Source: Microbacterium gallinarum
GTDB taxonomy: Bacteria > Actinomycetota > Actinomycetes > Actinomycetales > Microbacteriaceae
Length of the DNA: 64,000 bases
Assembly: GCF_014837165.1 (NCBI RefSeq)
Contig: NZ_JACSPM010000001.1
Coordinates: forward strand, 339,618 to 403,617
Direction of reading: 5' to 3'
Notes under the pieces: model-generated
Database searches by the model: none
What the model was told of the DNA's origin: nothing
The model's input: only the letters and a program-made list of their open reading frames with translations
Shown here: piece by piece, positions 34,925-44,024 of the stretch
How the letters are laid out: every line of letters begins with the position of its first letter
Position numbering within the stretch: position 1 is the first letter of the stretch
Made by a program: the position numbers and the translations under genes

Positions 34925-35806
34925 TCACCGGGTGCCGCGGGTGCGGGTGCGCGGTTCGCCGACGTTGTGCGCGCCGCGACGCGCCTGGACGAGTCCCCGC
35001 ACAGCCTCGACCACGATGTCGGGGTGGTACATGATGTCCTCCGCGATCGGCCGCAGCGTGGTGAATCCGAGCGCAGCCGCCGCCAGGTCGCGCCTGCTGT
35101 CGCGTCGGCGGGCCGGCCACCCCGAGTGATGCGCCTCGCTGTCGCACTCGATGATCAGCCAGCCATCCACGATGAGGTCGACTCGGCCTACCCCGCTGAG
35201 GACGACCTGGAGATCGATGTCGAGGCCGAGACCGCGCACGAGGAGTCGGACCAGTGTCTCGGGACCCGACTCGCTCCTCGGATCGAGCAGTTCCCGGAGC
35301 ACCTGGTATCGACGCGGAAGGCGCGCGAACACCTCGGCGATCCCGACTTCGTCGAGCAGCCCCAGGTGCACGACACTGTCGAGCGTGGCGATCGCCGCGC
35401 GAGGGGACTGACACCGGCACGCCTGCGCGACCGCCTCGACGAGGTCTGCCACAAGGCTGCTCCGAACCACGCCCGACTCACGGAAGTGCCTCACGAAGCG
35501 AGCGTCCTTTCGCGGGATGCGCGTAGCGGTCCTGTCCATCTGGATGTGGGTGCCCGCCGACTCGAGGACGAATACCCCGAGCAGCCGCAGCAGCGAGACA
35601 CAGTCCAGGCGGCCGCCCCCGCGGGCGGCCGCGCCCAGAAGGGGAGGACAATCCGCTCCCACGTATGAGCCCTTGCGCAGCCGGATGATCCGGCCATCGG
35701 CCAGGAGCGCATCGATTCGCCGGCGCGAGAACTCGAGGCGGAGGTCGGCATATCCAAGCACGATCGAGTCGAGGATCTTCGCGCGCTCCAAGTCGGGCGT
35801 CTTCAT
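34925..35806 (-). CDS. AbiEi-like winged-helix / DUF559-like protein
   Basis: A 293-residue protein. The N-terminus (about 1-60) reads as a winged helix of the AbiEi antitoxin kind, with ARRRIDALLADGRIIRLRKG-like spacing (RRRIDALLADGRIIRLRKGS). The C-terminus has VDLIVDGWLIIECDSEAHH and RRDLAAAALGFTTLR, matching the DUF559/Vsr-like PD-(D/E)XK fold, with Asp and Glu-Cys-Asp as candidate active residues. ATG 35806 has a GAGCCT box 6 nt upstream. No toxin partner is adjacent. Similar orphan proteins are frequent in Microbacteriaceae, and the function is unknown. Confidence 0.6.
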   Translation of the reverse strand: MKTPDLERAKILDSIVLGYADLRLEFSRRRIDALLADGRIIRLRKGSYVGADCPPLLGAAARGGGRLDCVSLLRLLGVFVLESAGTHIQMDRTATRIPRKDARFVRHFRESGVVRSSLVADLVEAVAQACRCQSPRAAIATLDSVVHLGLLDEVGIAEVFARLPRRYQVLRELLDPRSESGPETLVRLLVRGLGLDIDLQVVLSGVGRVDLIVDGWLIIECDSEAHHSGWPARRRDSRRDLAAAALGFTTLRPIAEDIMYHPDIVVEAVRGLVQARRGAHNVGEPRTRTRGTR

Positions 35807-36021
35807 GGCGACAGGCTCGCTGACGGCCGGACTCGCAGATCCTCCGCTCCTGAGTTCTGTGGAACGGGCCGCAACGCATGCGGCTGCGGAGGAGTCGCGT
35901 GCACAGCGTCGGCAACTCGCCTTTGAGGTCGCCTCGTGCCGACGATTGAGCGCTCGGCGCCGCATTGTGCCGACGATGTGCACAGGCTCCCGAGGCGCCG
36001 AGCTTCACCCCGCCCGCCGGG

Positions 36022-36027
36022 TAGCCT
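36022..36027 (+). promoter_or_regulatory. Leaderless -10 box TAGCCT
   Basis: It ends 6 nt before the ATG at 36034. The rest of the 227-bp divergent gap 35807-36033 shows nothing else recognisable. Confidence 0.5.
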
Positions 36028-36033
36028 GAGCCG

Positions 36034-36600
36034 ATGGAACCGGTGACGCTGCGCACGGCGCAGCTCGAGCTATCGCTGCCGACCGAGGCCGACGTCGACG
36101 CCATCCTCGACGCCTGCCAGGACGCCGGCATCCAGCGCTACACGCCCGTGCCGGTGCCGTACGAGCGCTCGCATGCCGAGGGCTTCGTCGCGCAGGTGCC
36201 CCGGGACTGGGAGGCGGGCAAGAACCTGACGTGGGCCATCCGCGAGCAGGGCGCCCTCGTCGGCACGATCGGCATGTATCGCGTCGACGGCATGGGCAAC
36301 GGCGAGATCGGGTTCTGGATGGCGCCGTGGGCGCGCGGCGACGGCCGCCTCGCGGAGGCCGCGAACGCCGTGATCGACTGGGGCTTCGCCGCCGATGGCC
36401 TCGACCTGACGCGCATCGAGTGGCGCGCGGTCGTCGGCAACCTCGCCTCGGCGCGCGTCGCCCGCGCACTCGGCTTCCGCTACGAGGGGCTGCTGCGCCA
36501 GGCGCTCGCGAACGCGAAGTACCGCGACGACGGCTGGATCGCCGCACTGCTCAGGACGGACGAGCGGATGCCGCAGCCCTGGCCGGTTCTCGACGGCTAG
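36034..36600 (+). CDS. GNAT-family N-acetyltransferase
   Basis: A 188-residue RimJ/RimL-like acetyltransferase. VTLRTAQLELSLPTEADVDA opens the fold; GEIGFWMAPWARGDGRLAEA is the acetyl-CoA-binding region and NLASARVARALGFRYEGLLR the typical C-terminal block. It acetylates an unknown amine. ATG 36034 fits the leaderless TAGCCT box. It is not coupled to a neighbour: 66 nt separate it from the DNA glycosylase gene, which has its own -10 box. Confidence 0.85.
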   Translation: MEPVTLRTAQLELSLPTEADVDAILDACQDAGIQRYTPVPVPYERSHAEGFVAQVPRDWEAGKNLTWAIREQGALVGTIGMYRVDGMGNGEIGFWMAPWARGDGRLAEAANAVIDWGFAADGLDLTRIEWRAVVGNLASARVARALGFRYEGLLRQALANAKYRDDGWIAALLRTDERMPQPWPVLDG

Positions 36601-36654
36601 CGACGAGCCCGCGCGCCGGCGTCAAGCCCCGGCTCGCCCGTCGGCTGCCCGTGG

Positions 36655-36660
36655 CAGGAT
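36655..36660 (+). promoter_or_regulatory. Leaderless -10-like box CAGGAT
   Basis: It ends 6 nt before the ATG at 36667; the first base differs from the TANNNT pattern. Confidence 0.4.
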
Positions 36661-36666
36661 GTCCCC

Positions 36667-37539
36667 ATGCCCGAGATGCCCGAGGTGCAGGGTCTCGTCG
36701 AGTTCCTTCGCGGACGCGTGACCGGACTCGAGGTCACCCGCGTCTCGGTGGCGAACATCGCCGCGCTGAAGACCTACGATCCTCCGGTCGACGCCCTCAC
36801 CGGCGCACGCATCGCCGGGGTCGCGCGCCACGGCAAGTTCGTCGACTTGGCGACGACCGGTACGGATGCCGCGCCCCACCTTGTTTTCCACCTCGCCAAG
36901 GCCGGGTGGCTGCGGTTCTACGAGCAGCTGCCGACGACGCTCATCCGCCCCGGCAAGACGCCGATCGCGCTGCGCGTCGCGCTCTCCGACGGCTCGGGCT
37001 TCGACCTCACCGAGGCGGGCACGAAGAAGTCGCTCGCCGTCTACGTCGTCCGCGACCCGGCCGACGTCCCCGGCATCGCCCGGCTGGGGCCCGACCCGCT
37101 CGACCCCTCCTTCACCCGCGACACGCTCGCCGGCCTGCTGACCGGCCGCCGCACGCAGATCAAAGGCGTGCTGCGCGACCAGGCCACGATCGCCGGCGTC
37201 GGCAACGCGTACTCCGACGAGATCCTGCACGCCGCGAAGATGTCGCCGTACGCCTTGGCGTCGAGCCTCGACGACGCAGACATCGACCGCCTGTTCCAGG
37301 CGATGACCGACACCCTCGCCGAGGCGATCGCCGAGGCATCCGGCAAGCCTCCTGCCGAACTGAAAGACGCCAAGCGTCGCGGTATGAAGGTGCACGGGCG
37401 ACGCGGCGAGACCTGCCCGGTATGCGGCGACGAGGTGCGCAGCGTGTTCTTCGCCGACAACTCGCTCGAGTACTGCCCGACGTGTCAGACCGGCGGGAAG
37501 ATCCTCGCCGACCGGCGGCTGTCGCGCCTGCTCAAGTAG
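36667..37539 (+). CDS. Fpg/Nei family DNA glycosylase
   Basis: A 290-residue bifunctional base-excision glycosylase/AP lyase. After Met removal the N-terminus is the catalytic Pro-Glu (MPEMPEVQG); RHGKFVDL carries the conserved Lys; IAGVGNAYSDEILH is the helix-two-turn-helix; and a C-terminal zinc finger CPVCG...CPTCQ ends in TGGKIL. Whether it is a true MutM (8-oxoguanine) or Nei-like enzyme cannot be fixed from motifs alone; RGMKVHGRRGE before the finger fits either. Confidence 0.9.
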   Translation: MPEMPEVQGLVEFLRGRVTGLEVTRVSVANIAALKTYDPPVDALTGARIAGVARHGKFVDLATTGTDAAPHLVFHLAKAGWLRFYEQLPTTLIRPGKTPIALRVALSDGSGFDLTEAGTKKSLAVYVVRDPADVPGIARLGPDPLDPSFTRDTLAGLLTGRRTQIKGVLRDQATIAGVGNAYSDEILHAAKMSPYALASSLDDADIDRLFQAMTDTLAEAIAEASGKPPAELKDAKRRGMKVHGRRGETCPVCGDEVRSVFFADNSLEYCPTCQTGGKILADRRLSRLLK

Positions 37540-37540
37540 C

Positions 37541-37568
37541 GGGGCAGGGAACTCGCACCGCCTGTCCC
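37541..37568. terminator. Convergent hairpin between the glycosylase and glpK genes
   Basis: An 8-bp stem GGGGCAGG (37541-37548) with CCTGTCCC (37561-37568), one G-U pair, 12-nt loop. It lies in the 50-bp convergent gap and could serve both strands. Confidence 0.45.
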
Positions 37569-37589
37569 CTCTCGCGCCTCCTCGAGTGA

Positions 37590-39161
37590 TCAGCCGTTCG
37601 TCGTGCCCATGAGCGTGCGGGCGTCGTCGTCGACCCAGTCGAGCGACTTCGACACCGCCTTCTTCCACAGGCGGTAGCGGCGCTCGCGCTCGTCTTCGGT
37701 CATCCGGGGCTCGAAGCGCACGTCCTCCTGCCAGTGGGCGCGCAACGAGTCGCGCGTGCTCCACACCCCCGTCGCCAATCCGGCCGCGTAGGCCGCTCCA
37801 AGCGCCGTGGTCTCGACGACTTTCGGGCGCACGACCGGGATGCCCAGGATGTCGGCCTGGAACTGCATGAGCGCGTTGTTCCGCGTCATGCCGCCGTCGA
37901 CGCGCAGCTCGTCGAGCGCACGGCCGGTGTCGGCGACCACCGCCTGGATGACGTCGCGCGTCTGGAACGCGGTCGACTCGAGGGCGGCGCGGGCGATGTG
38001 ACCTTTGTTGACGTAGCGGGTCATGCCCACGAGCGCGCCGCGCGCGTCAGGACGCCAGTACGGCGCGTACAGGCCGGAGAACGCCGGCACGAAGTACGCG
38101 CCGCCGTTGTCGTCGACGGTCGCGGCGAGCGATTCGACGTCTTCCGAGCGCTGGATGATGCCGAGGTTGTCGCGCAGCCACTGCACCAGCGACCCGGTCA
38201 CGGCGATCGATCCTTCGAGGGCGTAGCGCGCGGGCTCGTCGCCGCACCGGTACGCGACGGTCGTGATCAGCCCGCTGTCGGAGCGCACGATCTCGGTGCC
38301 GGTGTTGACCAGCAGGAAGTTGCCGGTGCCGTAGGTGTTCTTCGACTCGCCGGCGTCGAACGCCGCCTGGCCGAATGTCGCGGCCTGCTGGTCGCCCAGG
38401 ATGCCGGCGATCGGCGTGCCGTGCAGCACGTCGGGCAGCCGCGAGGTGCCGACGACCTCGGACGAGGAGCGGACCTCGGGCATCATCGAGCGCGGGATGC
38501 CCCACACCGCGAGCAGGTCGTCGGACCAGTCGAGAGTGCGCAGGTCCATCAGCAGCGTGCGCGAGGCGTTCGTGACATCGGTCACGTGGATGCCGCCACG
38601 AGCCCCGCCCGTCAGGTTCCAGATGACCCACGTGTCGGGCGTGCCGAACACGAGGTGCCCGGCCTCCGCGTCCTGACGCGCACCCGGCACGTGGTCGAGG
38701 ATCCATGCGACCTTCGAGGCCGAGAAGTACGTCGCAAGCGGCAGCCCGGTCGTCTCGGCGAAGCGGTAGGCACCGTCGCCCGGAGGCGCACCCGCACCGC
38801 CCATGTCGCCTGCCCGGATGAGCTCGTCGATGCGAGGCTGCGTGCGGGTGTCCTGCCACACCAGCGCGTTGTGCACGGGGCGTCCGGTGCGACGGTCCCA
38901 CACGATGGCCGTCTCGCGCTGGTTGGTCACGCCGACGGCGGCGATGTCGGATGCCGCGACCCCGGCCCGCGACAGGCACGAGGCGATCACCCACTCGGTG
39001 TTGGTCCAGATCTCGACGGGGTCGTGCTCGACCCACCCGGCGCGCGGGAAGATCTGCTCGTGCTCTCGCTGGGCGACCGACACGACGGCCCCCGACGAGT
39101 CGAACACGATGGCCCGCGTCGAGGTCGTGCCCTGATCGATCGCCAGAACGTGGTCGGCCAA
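37590..39161 (-). CDS. glpK: Glycerol kinase
   Basis: A 523-residue FGGY kinase that phosphorylates glycerol to sn-glycerol-3-phosphate. [15 protein letters not shown] at the N-terminus binds [22 protein letters not shown] and [19 protein letters not shown] are classic GlpK blocks. TTG 39161 is taken as start because AAGGAG lies 5 nt upstream and the conserved sequence begins at once; the longer open frame has no ribosome site. It is 79 nt downstream of glpD on the same strand, so the two probably form one unit. Confidence 0.94.
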   Translation of the reverse strand: MADHVLAIDQGTTSTRAIVFDSSGAVVSVAQREHEQIFPRAGWVEHDPVEIWTNTEWVIASCLSRAGVAASDIAAVGVTNQRETAIVWDRRTGRPVHNALVWQDTRTQPRIDELIRAGDMGGAGAPPGDGAYRFAETTGLPLATYFSASKVAWILDHVPGARQDAEAGHLVFGTPDTWVIWNLTGGARGGIHVTDVTNASRTLLMDLRTLDWSDDLLAVWGIPRSMMPEVRSSSEVVGTSRLPDVLHGTPIAGILGDQQAATFGQAAFDAGESKNTYGTGNFLLVNTGTEIVRSDSGLITTVAYRCGDEPARYALEGSIAVTGSLVQWLRDNLGIIQRSEDVESLAATVDDNGGAYFVPAFSGLYAPYWRPDARGALVGMTRYVNKGHIARAALESTAFQTRDVIQAVVADTGRALDELRVDGGMTRNNALMQFQADILGIPVVRPKVVETTALGAAYAAGLATGVWSTRDSLRAHWQEDVRFEPRMTEDERERRYRLWKKAVSKSLDWVDDDARTLMGTTNG

Positions 39162-39240
39162 GCCGGCTCCTTCCTCACCCGGGCGGCACCGCCCGCGTGC
39201 GTCGCCGGCACACGCTCGCGTGCGTCCGGCTGCGGTCAGA

Positions 39241-40956
39241 TTATCGCGAGGTGGCGGATGCCTCGGCCCACGACGGGTCGGCCGCGTGCACCTTCGCGAT
39301 CGCACGCTCGACCTCCGCCGCCGTGTGCGCGGCATCCCACCCGAGCACCGGCGCGACGACTGCGGCGATCTCGCCGACGGCGTCCTCGGTCGCGCCGCCC
39401 ACGAAGGCGATGCTCGTGCGCCGCATGAGCAGGTCGTCGAGGTGCACGGCGTCCTCCGTCAACGCGAGGTGCCGCAGCTCGGCGCTGCTGTAGCCCGGGG
39501 TGTGCACGAGCGCGACGTCGTCCGCGTCGTCGATGATCGCCGCGACGAGGTCCGCCGCCACCGTGCCGTACCGATCGAGCAGCGTGGCGACGCGCGCGGG
39601 GGGCAGCCCGTCAGCATGCCCGGCGATCCACTGCTGCCGGGCGCGCTCGGTGGTCGGGAAGCCGCTGCCGCCGCCGATGGCGACACCCTTGGTCGACCGC
39701 CGGCGCGGGCGTGCCAGCAACTCGAGTGCGCGGTCGGCGAGGTGCTCGGCCGAGGCACGGAATGTGGTCCACTTGCCGCCGACGAGGCTCAGCACCGTGG
39801 CATCCCCTCCCACCAGCGGAGCCGCCTCGACGCGGTAGTCGCGCGACACGAATCCGGGGGCGAGGTCGCCGTGGCCGGGCAGCGGACGCACTCCCGAGAA
39901 GCGGTACACGATCTGCGAGCGGTCGACCCCGATCGCGGGCAGCACCTGGCCGATGAGGTCGACGAAGTAGTCGACCTCGTCCTCGGTGCACACGATCGGG
40001 TCGCCCATGTGGTGCTCGAGGTCGGTGGTGCCGACGAGCACGCGACCCTTGAGCGGGTAGATCAGCACGATGCGGCCGTCGGCGTTCTCGAAGAACAGCT
40101 CGCGCCCGCCGGTCGCCGCGAGCAGTTCAGGGTTGTCCAGCACGATGTGCGAGCCCTTGGTTCCGCCCATGTAGCTCGTGGGGTCGCCGAGGGCGAGGTT
40201 CGTGAGGTCGGTCCACGGTCCGGACGCGTTGATGACGACGGATGCCGCGAACGGCAGGTCTTCGCCCGACACCATGTCGCGCAGCACGACGCGGCCGTCC
40301 TGGACGCCCACCGCGGCGGTGTAGTTCGCGGCGCGCGCCTGGTCGCCGCCCGCCCTGCGCCCGTCACGGAGCACGTCGATGGCGAGCCGCTCGGGGTCGT
40401 GGAGCGAGGCGTCCCAGTACGTCGCGGTGTACTTCACGTCGGGGTTGAGCGCCGGCAGCTCCTGCAGCGAGCGCTTGCGACCGCGGAACGCGTGGCGCGG
40501 CACGCGTCCGCCGCCGCGCGAGAAGGAGTCGTAGATCACGAGCCCGATCTTGATCAGCGCGGCGCCGCGCTCGGTGTGCGCGCCCCCGCCGTGCCGCAGG
40601 AACCGCAGCGGCGCGCTGAGCACGCCCGAGAACGTCGAGAAGATCGGGATGGTGGTCTGCAGTGGACGGACGTAGTGCGGGGCGATGCGCAGCAGCGCGT
40701 TCCGCTCGGTGACGGCCTCGTGCACCAGCCGGAACTCGCCGTTCTCGAGGTAGCGGATGCCGCCGTGGATCATGTGCGATGACGCCGCCGACGCCCCGCT
40801 GATGAAGTCGTCGCGCTCGACGAGGGCGACGTCGACGCCCTGCATCGCGAGGTCGCGGAAGGTGGCGAGCCCGTTGATGCCCCCGCCGACGATCAGGACG
40901 TCGGCGTAGGGGCGCTTGGCCAGTGCGTCGAATCCTGGTGCGGTGCGTGAGCCCAT
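39241..40956 (-). CDS. glpD: FAD-dependent glycerol-3-phosphate dehydrogenase
   Basis: A 571-residue membrane-associated flavoprotein that oxidises glycerol-3-phosphate to dihydroxyacetone phosphate and feeds electrons to quinone. [20 protein letters not shown] is the FAD site; [12 protein letters not shown] is the GlpD signature; [20 protein letters not shown] is the second conserved block, followed by the C-terminal cap domain. ATG 40956 has GGGGGA 5 nt upstream; ATG 40962 two codons earlier is possible. Divergent from a SorC-type regulator. Confidence 0.94.
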   Translation of the reverse strand: MGSRTAPGFDALAKRPYADVLIVGGGINGLATFRDLAMQGVDVALVERDDFISGASAASSHMIHGGIRYLENGEFRLVHEAVTERNALLRIAPHYVRPLQTTIPIFSTFSGVLSAPLRFLRHGGGAHTERGAALIKIGLVIYDSFSRGGGRVPRHAFRGRKRSLQELPALNPDVKYTATYWDASLHDPERLAIDVLRDGRRAGGDQARAANYTAAVGVQDGRVVLRDMVSGEDLPFAASVVINASGPWTDLTNLALGDPTSYMGGTKGSHIVLDNPELLAATGGRELFFENADGRIVLIYPLKGRVLVGTTDLEHHMGDPIVCTEDEVDYFVDLIGQVLPAIGVDRSQIVYRFSGVRPLPGHGDLAPGFVSRDYRVEAAPLVGGDATVLSLVGGKWTTFRASAEHLADRALELLARPRRRSTKGVAIGGGSGFPTTERARQQWIAGHADGLPPARVATLLDRYGTVAADLVAAIIDDADDVALVHTPGYSSAELRHLALTEDAVHLDDLLMRRTSIAFVGGATEDAVGEIAAVVAPVLGWDAAHTAAEVERAIAKVHAADPSWAEASATSR

Positions 40957-41025
40957 CGTCATCCCCCGTTGTGTTCGTCCGGCGTCTGTCCATGATCGCA
41001 TCTCTGGACGTCCTTGCAGGCCGTA

Positions 41026-41039
41026 TGCACATATGTGCA
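41026..41039. promoter_or_regulatory. Perfect 14-bp palindrome TGCACATATGTGCA
   Basis: Lies in the 94-bp divergent gap between glpD and the SorC-type regulator, directly abutting and overlapping by one base the regulator's AAGGAT -10 box. It is the best candidate operator for that regulator at both promoters. Confidence 0.65.
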
Positions 41040-41044
41040 AGGAT
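41039..41044 (+). promoter_or_regulatory. Leaderless -10-like box AAGGAT
   Basis: It ends 6 nt before the GTG at 41051; the first base departs from TANNNT. Confidence 0.4.
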
Positions 41045-41050
41045 GGGCGC

Positions 41051-42010
41051 GTGGAAGAGCTCCTCGACGCACGCGCGATCCAGCGGGCACTGACCGCGGC
41101 CCACCTCTACTACGTGCAGGACCGCACGATGGAGGCGATCGCGCGCGAACTGGGCACCTCGCGATCAACGGTGTCGCGGCTGCTCACGCAGGCGCGCGCG
41201 ACCGGCATCGTCGACATCCGCATCCGCTCCCCGTTCGCGGCGCCGCAGCTGCTCGAGGAGAACCTGGCCGAGCGGTTCGGCGTGGCCGCCCACGTCGTGC
41301 CGGTGCCCGACGACGCGAATGAGGTGGAGCGTCTCGAACGCGTGTCCGTCGCCGCGGCCCACCTGCTGGGAGACCTCGTCGGCGAGGGCATGACGATCGG
41401 CGTCGCGTGGGGGTCGACGACGGCCGCGATCAGCCGGCGTCTCGCGCCGAAGCCGGCGCACGGCACGACGTTCGTGCAGCTGAACGGGTCGGGCAACACG
41501 CACACGACGGGCCTTCTCTACGCGAGCGAGATCCTGAGCCGGTTCGCAGCCGCGTACGGCGGCAGTGCGCAGCAGTTCCCGGTGCCGGCGTTCTTCGACG
41601 ACCCGCGCACGAAGAGCGCGATGTGGCGGGAGCGCAGCACGCGGCGCATTCTGGCGATGCAGGCGGCCATGGACCTCGTGGTGTTCAGCACCGGCTCCGC
41701 CGACTCGCGTGTGCCCAGCCACGTCTACTCGGGCGGGTACCTCGAGGCGCAGGAGCTCTCGTCGCTCGAAGCCGAAGGCGTCGTCGGCGATGTGGCGACG
41801 GTCTTCTTCCGTGCTGACGGCTCGAGCGACGGCATCCCGCTCAACGAACGCGCCACCGGACCCCGGTTCGATGTGCTGCGCGCGGTGCCGCGACGACTCT
41901 GCGTCGTATCGGGGGTCTCCAAGCTCGCGAGCCTGCAGGGCGCCCTCGCGGCCGGCCTCGCGACCGACCTCGTCGTCGACGAGGCGGTCGCACGCGCGCT
42001 GACCGAGTGA
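41051..42010 (+). CDS. SorC-family sugar-binding transcriptional regulator
   Basis: A 319-residue regulator. The HTH is at about residues 15-50 (RTMEAIARELGTSRSTVSRL), followed by a SorC-type sugar-phosphate-binding domain with GVAWGSTTAAISRRL and DLVVFSTGSADSR. Family members respond to a phosphorylated sugar or polyol. GTG 41051 is chosen because the palindrome and -10 box lie just upstream and the family alignment begins here. Its divergence from glpD-glpK suggests control of glycerol use, in which case the effector may be glycerol-3-phosphate; other actinobacteria use DeoR or IclR proteins for this, so the role needs proof. Confidence 0.82.
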   Translation: MEELLDARAIQRALTAAHLYYVQDRTMEAIARELGTSRSTVSRLLTQARATGIVDIRIRSPFAAPQLLEENLAERFGVAAHVVPVPDDANEVERLERVSVAAAHLLGDLVGEGMTIGVAWGSTTAAISRRLAPKPAHGTTFVQLNGSGNTHTTGLLYASEILSRFAAAYGGSAQQFPVPAFFDDPRTKSAMWRERSTRRILAMQAAMDLVVFSTGSADSRVPSHVYSGGYLEAQELSSLEAEGVVGDVATVFFRADGSSDGIPLNERATGPRFDVLRAVPRRLCVVSGVSKLASLQGALAAGLATDLVVDEAVARALTE

Positions 42011-42070
42011 CCCGCGTGACGGAGCGTTTCATGCGAACACATGGAATGAACTCGCGTCGGGGACGTTGAG

Positions 42071-42076
42071 TAGACT
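42071..42076 (+). promoter_or_regulatory. -10 box TAGACT upstream of the riboswitch
   Basis: Places the transcription start near 42083, just before the aptamer. No clear -35 was seen. Confidence 0.45.
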
Positions 42077-42088
42077 CGAGAGCATCAA

Positions 42089-42246
42089 CGTGCTCCGGGG
42101 TCGGTGAGAATCCGAACCGGCGGTGACAGTCCGCGAGCCGCGGCATCAGCATCCGAATGGGTGCCGCCACGGCTGATCCGGTGGAAATCCGGAACCGACG
42201 GTGATGCGACAGGTATCTGTCGCTAGTCCGGATGGGAGGCAGCACG
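42089..42246 (+). promoter_or_regulatory. FMN riboswitch (RFN element)
   Basis: The 302-bp gap 42011-42312 is filled by a classic RFN aptamer. P1 pairs CGTGCT (42089-42094) with AGCACG (42241-42246). Conserved blocks GGGGTCGGTGAGAATCCGAA, CCGGCGGTGACAGTCCGCGA, ATCCGGTGGAAATCCGGAAC and AGTCCGGATGGGAGGCAGCA appear in order. FMN binding should switch off ribDE-ribBA-ribH. Which expression platform is used (terminator or hidden ribosome site) is not clear: the ribosome site for ribD lies about 60 nt on. Confidence 0.97.
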
Positions 42247-42312
42247 GGCGACGCCATGCGCGTCGCCGGTCTCCCGTGCCCCGGATCACCGCGACCGACA
42301 CGGAGGACACGG

Positions 42313-43338
42313 ATGACGGCGACACCGGCTGAGCACGACGCGATGCGTCTGGCGCTCGACGTCGCCCGTCGCGGCCCGCGCGGGATCAACCCGCAGGTCG
42401 GCGCTGTGATCCTCTCCCCCGCCGGCGAGATCCTCGCCGAGGGCTGGCACCGCGGCGCCGGCACGCCGCACGCCGAGGTCGACGCGCTCTCGCACCTCTC
42501 GCCCGGCGACGCGACCGGGGCGACCGCGATCGTCACGCTCGAGCCCTGCAACCACACCGGCCGCACCGGCCCCTGCGCGGAGGCGCTCATCGCCGCGGGC
42601 GTCGCCCGCGTGGTCTACGCCATCGACGACCCCAACGACGTCTCGTCCGGGGGTGCGCGGCGCCTGCGCGACGCGGGCGTCGTGGTCGAGTCCGGCGTGC
42701 TCGCCGACGACGCGCACGCGCTGCTCGACTCGTGGCTCACCGTCCAGCGCCTCGGTCGACCGCACGTCACGGTCAAGTGGGCGCAGAGCCTCGACGGCCG
42801 CGCTGCGGCAGCCGACGGCACGAGCAAGTGGATCACCGGACCGGCCGCGCGCGCCGACGTGCACCGGCGTCGCGCTGCGGCCGATGCCATCGTCGTCGGC
42901 ACGGGCACGCTGCTCGCCGACGATCCAGCTCTCACCGCCCGCGACGTCGACGGCTCCCTGCTCGCGCATCAGCCGATGCCGGTCGTGCTCGGCGAACGCT
43001 CCGTACCCGAAGGTGCGGCCGTGCGACAGCATCCGCTCCCCTTCGTCCAGTACCCGGGAGACATCGCCGCCGCGCTCGACGACCTGCGCAGGCGCGGCGT
43101 GCACCGCGTCTTCGTCGAGGGCGGCCCCGCCGTCGCGGCGTCGTTCGTGCGCGCCGGCTTCGCCGACGAGTTCCTCGTCTACATCGCCCCCGCGCTGATC
43201 GGCGGCGACATGCTCGCCCTGCGCGACGTGGGCGTCACAACCATCGGCGAAGCGCGCCGCCTCACGGTGCGCGGCGTCGAGACGCTCGGCGACGATCTGC
43301 TGGTCGTCGCCGCCCCTGCCACAGAAGGAGTCAGCTGA
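42313..43338 (+). CDS. ribD: Bifunctional riboflavin biosynthesis deaminase/reductase
   Basis: A 341-residue two-domain enzyme of riboflavin synthesis. The N-terminal deaminase has zinc motif HAEVDAL and PCNHTGRTGPC; the C-terminal reductase (from about residue 150) has TVKWAQSLDGRAA and FVEGGPAVAASFVRAG. It deaminates the pyrimidinone product of GTP cyclohydrolase II and reduces its ribose. ATG 42313 has CGGAGGACAC upstream. It is the first gene after the riboswitch, overlapping ribE by one base. Confidence 0.95.
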   Translation: MTATPAEHDAMRLALDVARRGPRGINPQVGAVILSPAGEILAEGWHRGAGTPHAEVDALSHLSPGDATGATAIVTLEPCNHTGRTGPCAEALIAAGVARVVYAIDDPNDVSSGGARRLRDAGVVVESGVLADDAHALLDSWLTVQRLGRPHVTVKWAQSLDGRAAAADGTSKWITGPAARADVHRRRAAADAIVVGTGTLLADDPALTARDVDGSLLAHQPMPVVLGERSVPEGAAVRQHPLPFVQYPGDIAAALDDLRRRGVHRVFVEGGPAVAASFVRAGFADEFLVYIAPALIGGDMLALRDVGVTTIGEARRLTVRGVETLGDDLLVVAAPATEGVS

Positions 43339-44024
43339 TGTTCACCGGAATCGTCGAGGAGATCGGCGAGGTCACCGCGGTCGAGGCCTCGGGCGACGGG
43401 GTGCGTCTCACGATCCGTGCGCCGAAGGCGGTGTCGGATGCCGCGCACGGCGACTCCATCTCGGTGAGCGGCGTGTGCCTCACCGTCGTCGGCCAGGGAC
43501 CCGACTGGTTCACCGCCGACGTCATGCGCCAGACGCTCGACATGTCGACACTGCTCGGGGTCGACGCCGGGCGCCCCGTCAACCTCGAGCGCGCGACCGT
43601 CGCGCACGGCCGCCTCGGCGGCCACATCGTGCAGGGCCACATCGACGGCACCGGCGAGGTGCTCGAGGTCCGTCCGGGCGCGCAGTGGCGCGTCCTGCGC
43701 ATCGCGCTCCCCGCCCACCTCGCCCCGCTCGTCGTCGACAAGGGCTCGATCGCCGTGGACGGCGTCTCGCTGACGGTGAGCGCCGCCAGTCCTGCGGCAC
43801 CGGCCGACGGCATCCACTGGTTCGAGGTCTCGCTCATCCCCGAGACCCTCGAGGCGACGACGCTCGGCCGCCGGGTCATCGGCGACCGCGTCAACCTCGA
43901 GACCGACATCCTCGCGCGCCACGTGCAGCGCCTGCACGCGTTCGCTTCCGCGGCTTCGGCCGCTCCCGCAGTCCCCGAGTACCCCGCGGCCACCGCCGCA
44001 CCCACGGAAGGAGGCTCGAAGTGA
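43338..44024 (+). CDS. ribE: Riboflavin synthase alpha subunit
   Basis: A 228-residue riboflavin synthase, which dismutates two lumazine molecules into riboflavin and the RibD product. It opens with the canonical MFTGIVEEIGEV and has two lumazine-binding repeats (about 1-96 and 97-195), with SVSGVCLTV and SIAVDGVSLTV as matching strands. The last 25 residues are an Ala/Pro-rich tail. ATG 43338 overlaps ribD (TGATG), and the stop overlaps ribBA. Confidence 0.95.
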   Translation: MFTGIVEEIGEVTAVEASGDGVRLTIRAPKAVSDAAHGDSISVSGVCLTVVGQGPDWFTADVMRQTLDMSTLLGVDAGRPVNLERATVAHGRLGGHIVQGHIDGTGEVLEVRPGAQWRVLRIALPAHLAPLVVDKGSIAVDGVSLTVSAASPAAPADGIHWFEVSLIPETLEATTLGRRVIGDRVNLETDILARHVQRLHAFASAASAAPAVPEYPAATAAPTEGGSK

